In this document: positions 17,001 through 22,974 of the stretch, in pieces | Numbering within the stretch: position 1 is the first letter of the stretch | Layout of the letters: each line of letters starts with the position of its first letter | Position numbers and translations under genes: made by a program | Notes under the pieces: generated by a model | Databases searched by the model: none | What the model saw: only the letters and a program-made list of their open reading frames with translations | What the model was told of the DNA's origin: nothing | Source: an uncultured Prevotella sp. | Lineage (GTDB): Bacteria > Bacteroidota > Bacteroidia > Bacteroidales > Bacteroidaceae | Length of the DNA: 56,341 nucleotides | Assembly (NCBI GenBank): GCA_946188165.1 | Contig: CAMHTW010000022.1 | Coordinates: forward strand, 1-56,341 | Direction: 5' to 3'

Positions 17001-17441
17001 TTTGTTGCCTTTAATGCCTGCCAATTTGAACGGGCCGACGGCAGCGTGCGCTGTGTACAGTCGCTGGGACACTCGATGAACGCCGTGGCCCTGAGTAAAA
17101 ACGCCTCGCTGACATTTGAGTTTGAGACAGAGGCAACGGGTGAGGCGACGCTTTATACCGCCATGATTCCCACGCAGCCGAACGACAAGGGCAACCTGCG
17201 CTGCTCGGTGAGCATTGATGGCCAGGCTCCCATCGTCATCTCCCTGAAAGAAAAATTCCGTTCGGAGTTCTGGAAGAAGAGCGTACTGCGTGGTCAGGCG
17301 CTGAAGCAGACACCTGTCACGCTGACCAAGGGCCGCCATACGCTGACCATCCGTGCATTGGATGACCATATCATAGTCGACCAGTGGATGATAGACTTTA
17401 AACAAGACCGTAAATTCTACGTAATACCTGTAGCAAAATGA
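14076..17441 (+). CDS. Secreted fusion: SGNH/SASA carbohydrate esterase + GH115 alpha-glucuronidase
   Basis: This 1121-residue protein has a signal peptide (to about 23, ...MQAKAEG). Domain 1 (about 28-290) is an SGNH-type esterase of the SASA/CE6 group: GQSNTDGR with nucleophile Ser38, GGTSID, WHQGESD and DNIHFDKKG carrying the Asp-His pair. Domain 2 (about 310-1121) is GH115, which removes (4-O-methyl)glucuronic acid from xylan: landmarks EYRGIFLNDEDW, GMRGIHDGPMEG and TWCDDNYGY. GH115 alone is usually 830-970 residues, so this is a real fusion that couples deacetylation with de-glucuronidation. A 7-bp tandem repeat (15101-15128) is inserted in frame in the GH115 N-terminal part. It overlaps the next gene by 4 nt. 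Confidence 0.88.
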   Translation: MKRIYSVICALVLIVVATMQAKAEGRHPATVIITAGQSNTDGRMTNDSLPQYIKDNGYKYCQWSYGSGTHSGNGDFKPFYPWIAGVKEHDKWAYDAVVYYRLEQLLQEPFYIIKESLGGTSIDTLCKSREQMHWSADAQWLARNPASDKGGKSLLKALTENIGACIDKQLSTLPQGYDIKVMLWHQGESDVAQQERYYDNLKAVVAYVRNYLVEKTGRGKYAALPFVCGTYAKSGRGYNPKVVEALYRLAREDRNFYVVDVSDATLQRDNIHFDKKGTELLGNRVFDTLINHQIITSPKDFCWYDGEKMIGYTVSKKVSPVVATALQMLSEDLKDVTGAELKEQGARSKGQDGKRAKIRIVQLDKDKVAWKGLRSAGVPVDELSGKKDAFYIKVHENQLLVVGSDGRGTAYGVLELSRLAGVSPWKWWADVKPEQRQRLTVAADYVTMQSPSVEYRGIFLNDEDWTLQPWSWRTFDPAKPGFISAKTYRQIFKLLMRLRANAIWPGMHGMTSPFFTIPGAKEAADSCGIVIGTSHCEPLGRNNVGEWKVAERGAYNYITNKEGVQNYWIERLKEVGRYENFYTIGMRGIHDGPMEGVKGTKQTREALQQVIDDQRELLRKYVNKHVEQIPQQFVPYKEVLQVMENGLQVPDDVTLTWCDDNYGYMTRLSDSLQQQRSGGSGVYYHLSYWGRPHDYMWLSTTQPGLIYNEMREAYDHHARRLWIVNVHDMKTAPYGLELFLDMAWNIDCVGPTTLNRHLSDWLQREFGAETGRQLLPVVQEFYRLTAIRKPEFMGWTQVELDKKVYPRGWSPVVDTEFSLTELGGELDRYLADWHQVTEAVRRIEQQLPRRLSDTYFSHIKYPLLGAAAMSEKMLEAQRARSIAKADYDAARWQRDEALLTACAKSQDAYQEIRRLTAYYNNELAGGKWRHSMVDNPRDLYVFNAPSLPVLLTDAEVAQYKNKADRQSQPLTKDSTFVAFNACQFERADGSVRCVQSLGHSMNAVALSKNASLTFEFETEATGEATLYTAMIPTQPNDKGNLRCSVSIDGQAPIVISLKEKFRSEFWKKSVLRGQALKQTPVTLTKGRHTLTIRALDDHIIVDQWMIDFKQDRKFYVIPVAK
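15101..15128. repeat. In-frame 7-bp tandem repeat inside the GH115 domain
   Basis: Four 7-bp units alternate GGAGCAA, GGGGCAC, GGAGCAA, GGGGCAA and encode part of KEQGARSKGQDGK. The stretch looks like the intergenic word repeats of this genome and probably forms a surface loop. Confidence 0.7.
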
Positions 17442-20269
17442 GAAGAAACATATTGACAATAGCACTGCTGGGGCTGGTAGCCCTGTGCGGAAAGGCAGAA
17501 ATAGGCGATGCCATGAAAGGTGTGTGGCCCGTAACCGATCCTCAGATGATGCGTAGTCTGAACGGCGAGTGGCAACTGAAGGTTGTCAAGGGAATTGATG
17601 ACAACAAGGTGGTGCCAGCGGCAGACACCACGTGGGGCCGGATTGCCGTGCCAGGCTGCTGGGAGGCGTATGGCTTTTGCGAGCCGAAGTACGACTACCC
17701 CGACTCGCTGACGGGCTACTACCGCACAGCGTTCACCGTGCCCGAGGAGTGGCGTGGGCAGCAGGTCTACATCCGTCTGGATGGTGTGCTGCGTGGCTAC
17801 GACCTGTGGCTCAATGACCAACTGGTAGGCACGTGGGAGTCGGCCTACAACACCTGTCTTTTCGACCTGACACCTTACCTCAGAAAGAAAGGACCACAGC
17901 AGTTGGCCATGCGCGTCTACACCCGTTTCAAGGGCTACGAGTTCGACTGTTTCGACGACTGGGCCACCAACGGCATCTTCCGCGACGTGACGCTGATGGC
18001 AGTACCCCGTACACATCTGAGCGATCTGACGGTGACTACACGGATGAACGGCGAGGTGACGGTGACGACGGAGGTGGCCAATTCGACGAAGCAGACCACC
18101 GTGGACTACGACATCACCGACGCTCAGGGTAACATCGTGTCGACTGGCGGCATCATCCGTCAGCCCAAGCTATGGACGGCAGAGACCCCTTACTTGTACA
18201 CGCTGCACCTGCGCGTAAAGCAGAAGGGGAAGACGCTGCAGACGTTCACCCAAAAGATTGGCATCAAAGAACTTACCATCGAGGGTAACATTCTGAAACT
18301 GAACGGGCAAACCATCAAACTGCGCGGCGTGAATGCCCACAGCATCGACCCGCAGACAGTGAAGGTCATTTCAGACGACCTTACCCTCAAGGACATGCGT
18401 ATGATGAAGGAGGCATCGGTCAACTACATGCGGCTGAGCCACTATCCCCGTGAGCCGCGCTTCTACGAACTGGCCGACTCGCTGGGGTTCTATCTGGTCG
18501 ACGAGGTGCCCTTCGGTTTTGGCGACAAGCATCTGTCGAACCGTTCGTATCAGGACATCCTGATGACCCGCGCGAATGCTACCGTGCGCCGCGACAAGAA
18601 CCATGCGTCGGTGCTCGTTTGGAGCGTGGGCAACGAGAATCCTTTGCCGCAGACCTGTGTGGAGGTGGGCGACTATGTCGGACAGCTGGACCCCAGCCGT
18701 CCCTACTGTTTCCCACAGGTTGGCAGCTACTTCCGTCGTTTTTGGGAGAAGACAGGCGTAAGTCCTTCGGAAGACGGGCCATCACCATTCCCATCAACGG
18801 CTCCCGTCTATGCTCCACACTACCCAACAACAGGGCAGATTGGTGGTTTCTATCAGCATTTAGACCGCCCCGTTATCTTCACCGAGTACTGCCATACGCT
18901 GGGCATCTCGTTCGAAGACCACGACCGCCAGTGGGAAATCATAGAGCGCACACCCGGCATTGCCGGTGGCAGCGTCTGGGAATGGGCCGACCAGGGCATG
19001 CCGTTCAGAGTGAATAGTGAAAGAGTGAATAGTGAAAAGTTCTACGGTTACGAGGAGAAGGTCTATACCACACCGACTTCCGGCTTCGAGATGTATGGTA
19101 ACAAAGGAACCGACGGGCTGGTCTATGCCGACCGTACTCCGCTGCCGAACTATTACGAGCTGCAGCACAATTATGCTCAGGCATCCATCACCGACAGCAT
19201 CATTACCCTCAATGAAGGACAGACTGTCATAAATCTGCATATTCGCAACCGCTTCGATTTCCTGAACTTGAAGGACAATGTCACTTTTAGCTGGGTACTC
19301 ACGGAAGACCGTGACACCATCGTCCGCGGTGCCTTCTCACCCGACTGTCAGCCTCACCAGATAGTAACTTATCCCTTCGCTGTGCCAACCACACTCGACA
19401 CAAACAGGATTTGTCTATTGAATGTCGAAATCAGTGATGCGCAAGGCCGTATCTTCAATCGTCAGTCGATACCAATCAACCCTACAGACTTGACGCAGCG
19501 TGTCCTCTCCGGATTGACGGAAAAGACTACAGCCCCGATGACTAACATGCAGCAGGACATCCTTGTCCGTGCTGGCCGTAAGGCAACACTGGCAGAGATG
19601 TTAAAGGTTGCAGGCAAACGATTAGAACAGTATCTGCTGCCCTTATCAGAAGATGGCACTCGTGCTGGTTTGATAAAGACAGACATCAAGACTGAGAAAG
19701 TAGGCAATGCCACCCACTTCATATTCTCGCTGACACCCGACAGCACCGACACCTTCCTGTCAGAACTCGGTATCGCCTTCCTGCTTAATAAGCAGATTGA
19801 CCGTGTGCAGTGGATTGGCAATGGCTGCATGCCCACCTATCCTGGTCGCTACCGTGCTGGTCGCTATGGCTTCTGGGCCTTGCAGCAGGGCGACCTCTAT
19901 TTCGAGGGAAACCGTAGGGGCGTGGATGCCGTCTGGCTGACAGACAAAGACGGTAATGGCCTGTTGCTCGTCTGCCGGAATGGGAATGTCAGCTTCGAGC
20001 AGACTGACCGTGGCATTGTGCTCACCTATAATGCTGCCGTTGCCGGCCAAGGGCCTAAGTTCGCCCGTACTGCCTTCCCTGTCATCGCCAAGGAAGTGGG
20101 AACCGTTAGCGGCGAGTTCTGGCTCTACCGCACTGATGCGGGTAAGTTGCCACCGCTACTTCGTACCCTCTTTGCCGACCCGCAGACCATTCCGGCCCCC
20201 TTCCGTCCCTTCGAAACGCAATACGACACTTATCTGATGAGATTTGCGGATATTACATCAACTAAGTAA
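17438..20269 (+). CDS. Glycoside hydrolase family 2 enzyme
   Basis: This 943-residue protein has a signal peptide (to about 20). Family 2 layout: sugar-binding domain (MRSLNGEWQLK, then GYYRTAFTVPEEW, VYIRLDGVLRGYDLWLN), immunoglobulin-like domain, TIM barrel with KLRGVNAHSIDP, acid/base Glu in WSVGNENP (about 399) and nucleophile Glu in IFTEYCHTLG (about 483), then C-terminal beta domains with a Bgal-like small domain. Beta-galactosidase is the closest layout, but specificity cannot be fixed from motifs. Here GANHRxD-type residues differ, so a beta-xylosidase or arabinosidase-like role on xylan side chains is possible. The ATGA overlap with the GH115 fusion shows one operon. A 15-bp tandem repeat (19007-19036) is inserted in frame after the barrel. 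Confidence 0.85.
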   Translation: MRRNILTIALLGLVALCGKAEIGDAMKGVWPVTDPQMMRSLNGEWQLKVVKGIDDNKVVPAADTTWGRIAVPGCWEAYGFCEPKYDYPDSLTGYYRTAFTVPEEWRGQQVYIRLDGVLRGYDLWLNDQLVGTWESAYNTCLFDLTPYLRKKGPQQLAMRVYTRFKGYEFDCFDDWATNGIFRDVTLMAVPRTHLSDLTVTTRMNGEVTVTTEVANSTKQTTVDYDITDAQGNIVSTGGIIRQPKLWTAETPYLYTLHLRVKQKGKTLQTFTQKIGIKELTIEGNILKLNGQTIKLRGVNAHSIDPQTVKVISDDLTLKDMRMMKEASVNYMRLSHYPREPRFYELADSLGFYLVDEVPFGFGDKHLSNRSYQDILMTRANATVRRDKNHASVLVWSVGNENPLPQTCVEVGDYVGQLDPSRPYCFPQVGSYFRRFWEKTGVSPSEDGPSPFPSTAPVYAPHYPTTGQIGGFYQHLDRPVIFTEYCHTLGISFEDHDRQWEIIERTPGIAGGSVWEWADQGMPFRVNSERVNSEKFYGYEEKVYTTPTSGFEMYGNKGTDGLVYADRTPLPNYYELQHNYAQASITDSIITLNEGQTVINLHIRNRFDFLNLKDNVTFSWVLTEDRDTIVRGAFSPDCQPHQIVTYPFAVPTTLDTNRICLLNVEISDAQGRIFNRQSIPINPTDLTQRVLSGLTEKTTAPMTNMQQDILVRAGRKATLAEMLKVAGKRLEQYLLPLSEDGTRAGLIKTDIKTEKVGNATHFIFSLTPDSTDTFLSELGIAFLLNKQIDRVQWIGNGCMPTYPGRYRAGRYGFWALQQGDLYFEGNRRGVDAVWLTDKDGNGLLLVCRNGNVSFEQTDRGIVLTYNAAVAGQGPKFARTAFPVIAKEVGTVSGEFWLYRTDAGKLPPLLRTLFADPQTIPAPFRPFETQYDTYLMRFADITSTK
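19007..19036. repeat. In-frame 15-bp tandem repeat inside the GH2 gene
   Basis: Two exact copies of AGAGTGAATAGTGAA encode VNSERVNSEK in a loop after EWADQGMPF. The words AGTGAA/GAGTGAA resemble the intergenic tandem words at 30074 and 35122. Confidence 0.8.
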
Positions 20270-20270
20270 T

Positions 20271-20621
20271 CTCCTCCTGCTGCATGGTTTCCCGTCGGCA
20301 AGTCACATGTTCCGCGAACTGATGCCAGAACTGGCGGACGAGAATCATCTGACTGCGCCCGACTTCCCCTCGTTCGGGCAGACGGAAAGCCCCGACCGCG
20401 AACATTTTACCTACTAATATCTGCGCACCCATCAGCCCCCATTGCTCGCCGTTTGGGGTGAGAACGATCCGTCGTTCATCCCTGCCGGAGCCGAGGCTTT
20501 CCGCCGCGACCTGCCCAACGCCGAAATCCACTTCGTGCCCAGCGGCCACTTCGCCCTCGAAAGCCACCACACGGAGATTGCCCGACTGATGCGCGAGTTT
20601 TTGGCAAGGACTATCAAGTAG
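20271..20621 (+). pseudogene. Alpha/beta hydrolase remnant with a large internal deletion
   Basis: One frame gives LLLLHGFPSASHMFRELMPE, then DFPSFGQTESPDREHFTY, a TAA stop, and then LRTHQPPLLAVWGENDPSFI and SGHFALESHHTEIARLMREF to TAG. The first block is the N-terminal oxyanion region of an alpha/beta hydrolase (HGFP motif); the second is its C-terminal end with the catalytic Asp/His context. The nucleophile elbow and cap (about 130-150 residues) are gone and the 5' end abuts the GH2 stop. It is a decayed gene. Confidence 0.82.
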
Positions 20622-20652
20622 ACTGATAATCAAATCAGGCAGAAATCACATG

Positions 20653-20697
20653 GAAACTTGGCAAATTTCGTTAAGAGATTCGCCAAGTTTCGTTTTT
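20653..20697 (+). terminator. Strong terminator after the hydrolase remnant
   Basis: A 10-bp perfect stem (GAAACTTGGC / GCCAAGTTTC) is followed by GTTTTTC. It ends transcription from the GH115-GH2 operon. Confidence 0.85.
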
Positions 20698-20712
20698 CTC
20701 ACCGATTATTTG

Positions 20713-20721
20713 TACCTTTGC
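20713..20721 (+). promoter_or_regulatory. Promoter -7 box of the SMR-ACT pair
   Basis: TACCTTTGC is preceded by TTATTTG, the extended form common in this window. A 65-nt leader to the ATG at 20786 shows no guanidine (ykkC, mini-ykkC) motif that I can recognise. Confidence 0.7.
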
Positions 20722-20785
20722 AGCGCCTTAGAAGGAGTCGCCGGAATAGTTCTGCAACCCTCAAAGAGGCAATCGGTAACCTTCT

Positions 20786-21106
20786 ATGGACTGGGTTATC
20801 TTGATTGTTGCAGGACTATGCGAGACGGGATTCACTTACTGTCTCGGTCGTGCAAAGAGTGTGGCAGATGTGGAATGGTGGCTCTGGATGGGCGGTTTCC
20901 TCACGTTTACGTTTCTCAGTATGGCGCTGCTGGCAAAGGCCACGCAAACGCTCCCTATCGGCACTGCCTATCCCGTGTGGACGGGTATCGGGGCTGTTGG
21001 CACCGTCGTGGTCGGAATCCTCTGTTTCCACGAACCAGCCACTGCCTGGCGCCTGTTCTTTATCGTGACGCTCATAGCGTCGATTGTCGGACTTAAAATC
21101 GTATAA
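20786..21106 (+). CDS. Small multidrug resistance (SMR) family transporter, SugE/Gdx-like
   Basis: This 106-residue protein has four membrane helices, the essential Glu13 in helix 1 (VAGLCETGFTYCLG) and the family signature LPIGTAYPVWTGIGAVGT in helix 3. SMR dimers exchange protons for small cations; the helix-1 context and WTGIGAVG are closer to the guanidinium exporters than to EmrE, but specificity is not proven. It is followed after 3 nt by an ACT-domain gene, so the two form an operon with their own promoter. Confidence 0.87.
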   Translation: MDWVILIVAGLCETGFTYCLGRAKSVADVEWWLWMGGFLTFTFLSMALLAKATQTLPIGTAYPVWTGIGAVGTVVVGILCFHEPATAWRLFFIVTLIASIVGLKIV

Positions 21107-21109
21107 ACC

Positions 21110-21475
21110 ATGCAACTTAAAGTCATCAACAAACCATTCAGTGTTTGCAAGGTCGGGGACTACTCACAGGTTGACCTCACGGCAGACTATGTTTTCATCG
21201 GCAAGACCGACGAGGAACGCTCGCTCGTCTGTGAGCCCCCGTTGGCACCAGCCAATACCATCGAGCGCGAAGATGGATGGCGGGCTTTCCGCATCGAAGG
21301 CGTACTCGACTTCTCGCTCATCGGCATTCTGTCGAAGATTTCCACGCTATTGGCTGATGCAGGCATCGGCATCTTCGCCGTTTCGACCTACAACACCGAC
21401 TATATCCAGACGAAAGCCGAGAACTTCGAGCGGGCGTTACAGGTATTAAAGGAACGTGGTTATTCAATCGAATAA
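21110..21475 (+). CDS. ACT-domain protein
   Basis: This 121-residue protein has an N-terminal beta-rich part (MQLKVINKPFSVCKVGD) and a C-terminal ACT domain (about 60-120; GVLDFSLIGILSKISTLLAD, then GIGIFAVSTYNTDYI). Such stand-alone ACT proteins probably bind amino acids or similar ligands, and their partners are unknown. It lies 3 nt downstream of the SMR transporter gene, so it could report on the exported ligand or on nitrogen state. That link is inference. Confidence 0.8.
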   Translation: MQLKVINKPFSVCKVGDYSQVDLTADYVFIGKTDEERSLVCEPPLAPANTIEREDGWRAFRIEGVLDFSLIGILSKISTLLADAGIGIFAVSTYNTDYIQTKAENFERALQVLKERGYSIE

Positions 21476-21590
21476 ATTCCAATTTAGCAGCCCTTCCCAC
21501 TGGCTGCGCACAGAAATGACGTGGAATGATGACTAATCTCTCCCCGTACTGAATATTTCTATTAAGTGGGTATATGACAGGAAACAGATA

Positions 21591-21629
21591 AACGCCTCCC
21601 CGCCAAATGTATTTGGCAATGGAGGCGTT
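21591..21629. terminator. Hairpin between the ACT gene and the leftward unknown gene
   Basis: The stem AACGCCTCC / GGAGGCGTT contains a second perfect stem (GCCAAAT / ATTTGGC). It serves either the leftward gene ending at 21644 or both convergent genes. The rest of 21476-21643 shows nothing more. Confidence 0.7.
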
Positions 21630-21643
21630 ATCATTGATGGCGG

Positions 21644-22171
21644 TTAAGGCTTTGTGTCTCGATATTCCTTAACAAGTGAGTTGAAGCGTTCTGAGAACTC
21701 ATTATGTTCACGGCACATCTGATTGAATATCTCCGCACCGTCGAAATGGCTGAGCACCTCACCCGCTTTCATCCTGTCTTTCGTCTGGGCTGATACTCCC
21801 ATTACAACGGAAACGGCATTGAAAAGTTCCTCGGATGTGTAACCCTGACCTGTGTCGGCAGCATCGTACATGCCGCTGTGGGCGATTCCATCATTCGAGT
21901 ATCTGATGCTTGCATATAGTTCCCTCACCTCTCTGCGTGTCAGTTGACGGTACACACCTCGCTGGTCGATAACGATAATAGCCGGGGGAATCCGCTCTGC
22001 ATCCCGTTCCTTATGGTTATTGTTCACAGAAATGGATTTCACGATGGAGATAATTACCTTGACAATGTTCCTTGCCAAAGATTTCGCCCTATCCCATACA
22101 TCAACAGGCCTCCAGTCAAGAAGGACGAATATTGATACAGAAAGGATGTCAGCAATCATATGGAAAGACAA
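21644..22171 (-). CDS. Unknown protein with N-terminal membrane segment, near the right end of the element
   Basis: 175 residues. The first 20 residues are hydrophobic (MIADILSVSIFVLLDW) and a further amphipathic stretch follows (IVKVIISIVKSIS), then a soluble region with VYRQLTRREVRELYASIRYS and a helical C terminus (GAEIFNQMCREHNEFSERFN). I recognise no family. Gene position beside the RecG-like remnant and the arm sites suggests that it belongs to the element backbone rather than to the cargo. The start could be internal. Confidence 0.5.
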   Translation of the reverse strand: MSFHMIADILSVSIFVLLDWRPVDVWDRAKSLARNIVKVIISIVKSISVNNNHKERDAERIPPAIIVIDQRGVYRQLTRREVRELYASIRYSNDGIAHSGMYDAADTGQGYTSEELFNAVSVVMGVSAQTKDRMKAGEVLSHFDGAEIFNQMCREHNEFSERFNSLVKEYRDTKP

Positions 22172-22224
22172 AGATGGTCAAACACTGGATGCTGTATATA
22201 GAAAACAGTTAGAATAAAAATATG

Positions 22225-22233
22225 TATCTTTGC
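22225..22233 (+). promoter_or_regulatory. Promoter -7 box before the right-end RecG-like remnant
   Basis: TATCTTTGC lies 44 bp before the ATG at 22277. No clear -33 element is seen. Confidence 0.5.
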
Positions 22234-22276
22234 AGACATTGCGACAAGAGAAAAAATACAGTATAGTTCACAGGAA

Positions 22277-22585
22277 ATGGCCAAGATCATCCCCGATGTC
22301 CTAAAGAATGTCCTAAAAGATGTCCTAAAAGATGTCCAGAAAGATGTATTAAAAGAAATCTGATAGACAGATAGATATACTTGAAATGATTATAGAAGAT
22401 TCTTGCCCGCAAAGGCAATGTCGGAAAAGATGTCGGAAAAGATGTCGGAAAAGATGTCGGAAAAGGAAGGTACCAATGAGAGAACAATCGAAAGGGATCT
22501 GGCCAAATTAAAGAAAATGGGCATTCTCACTCGTGAAGGTGGCCGTAAGGAAGGTAAATGGGTCGTTAATGAAAAACACCAATGA
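22277..22585 (+). pseudogene. C-terminal remnant of a RecG-like regulator, frameshifted
   Basis: From the ATG at 22277 the frame reads MAKIIPDVLKNVLKDVLKDV and stops at 22361. The adjacent frame continues DRQIDILEMIIEDSCPQRQ, and the first frame resumes at about 22412 with MSEKMSEKMSEKMSEKEGTN, then ERTIERDLAKLKKMGILTRE and GKWVVNEKHQ. Together this is the linker and winged helix of a COG2865-type protein, broken by two frame changes and lacking AlbA_2 and ATPase domains. The DVLK and MSEK repeats are encoded by related 12-bp units read in different registers. Confidence 0.7.
22295..22464. repeat. Two arrays of a 12-bp repeat (GATGTCCTAAAA x5; GATGTCGGAAAA x4)
   Basis: Units at 22295-22354 (five, slightly diverged) and 22417-22464 (four, the last three identical) share GATGTCnnAAAA. 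They encode DVLK and MSEK repeats in the linker of the RecG-like remnant. Confidence 0.85.
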
Positions 22586-22666
22586 AAACAATTGAATATA
22601 CCTATCACAAAGGAATGAATGTGTTTGGATTATCATGGCCCTTTATGAACACAAAACCTATTACAT

Positions 22667-22706
22667 TGATGGAACAACTTGAAAATGTTCCATCAATGTT
22701 CCATCA
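22667..22706. repeat. Arm-site repeats at the right end of the element
   Basis: ATGTTCCATCA is present twice in tandem (22685-22706), identical to the pair at 1899-1920. An inverted partial copy (TGATGGAACA) lies at 22667-22676. The pair ends 64 bp from the att core at 22770. Confidence 0.7.
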
Positions 22707-22727
22707 AAATTTGAGGTATTGGGAATC

Positions 22728-22766
22728 AAAAATCCCCGCAAGTACTTGACTTACAGGGATTTGTTT
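22728..22766 (-). terminator. tRNA-His terminator supplied by the element
   Basis: On the minus strand, the stem AAATCCC / GGGATTT after the tRNA 3' end is followed by TTTTG. Its counterpart at the other junction is 1722-1757. Confidence 0.55.
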
Positions 22767-22771
22767 TGGAG

Positions 22772-22846
22772 GGTGCCCGGACGGACTCGAACCGTCGACA
22801 TTCAGAACCACAATCTGACGCTCTAACCAACTGAACTACGGGCACC
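22772..22846 (-). tRNA. tRNA-His (anticodon GTG)
   Basis: The minus strand folds into a cloverleaf: acceptor GTGCCCG / CGGGCAC with the extra 5' G(-1) opposite C73, D arm GTTCAGTTGGTTAGAGC, anticodon loop TTGTGGT (GTG at 22809-22811) and T arm GACGG-TTCGAGT-CCGTC. CCA is not encoded. G(-1) is the identity element of tRNA-His. The 3' 25 bp are duplicated at 1762-1788, so this gene is the attachment site; its 3' half now comes from the element yet keeps the sequence intact. Confidence 0.96.
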
Positions 22847-22863
22847 ATGTTGGTTTTGCGGGT

Positions 22864-22872
22864 GCAAAGGTA
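22864..22872 (-). promoter_or_regulatory. Promoter of tRNA-His
   Basis: On the minus strand TACCTTTGC lies 18 bp before the tRNA, with TTTG (22893-22896) 20 bp upstream of it: a complete Bacteroidota promoter. Confidence 0.8.
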
Positions 22873-22974
22873 CATAGATTTTTTTAATCTGCCAAACGTT
22901 TGGCTCTTTTTTTGAAGAAAAATTTGTCTTTTTGCTGTTTTTTTCGTAACTTCGCCACCAAAACATTAAAACTT

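Larger units (their letters stand above)
1762..22796. mobile_element. tRNA-His-integrated mobilizable element (about 21.0 kb) with polysaccharide cargo
   Basis: The element is bounded by the 27-bp direct repeats of the tRNA-His 3' end. It contains a tyrosine recombinase next to one end, replication and helicase-loader genes, a stem-loop region before a MobV relaxase, then a host-like block (11123-21475) and a right end with RecG-like remnants. Two adjacent 11-bp copies of ATGTTCCATCA occur near both ends (1899-1920 and 22685-22706), with an inverted copy at 22667-22676, which fits recombinase arm sites. It has no visible type IV secretion genes, so it would be mobilizable rather than self-transmissible. 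The broken nitroreductase near 10884 shows that the interior was rearranged, so the cargo may have been captured later. Confidence 0.7.

Noticed and set aside
20722..20785. Possible guanidine riboswitch before the SMR transporter
   Set aside because: The 64-nt leader has none of the conserved blocks of the guanidine-I, -II or -III classes that I know.
22295..22464. CRISPR array
   Set aside because: Units are contiguous 12-bp tandem repeats without spacers and encode peptide repeats; no cas genes are present.
22582..22749. A 55-codon frame (MKTIEYTYHKGMNVFGLSWP...) overlapping the end of the RecG-like remnant by ATGA
   Set aside because: It runs through the recombinase arm repeats and into the terminator hairpin, and no family is recognised. 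It may be a remnant but support is too weak for a feature.
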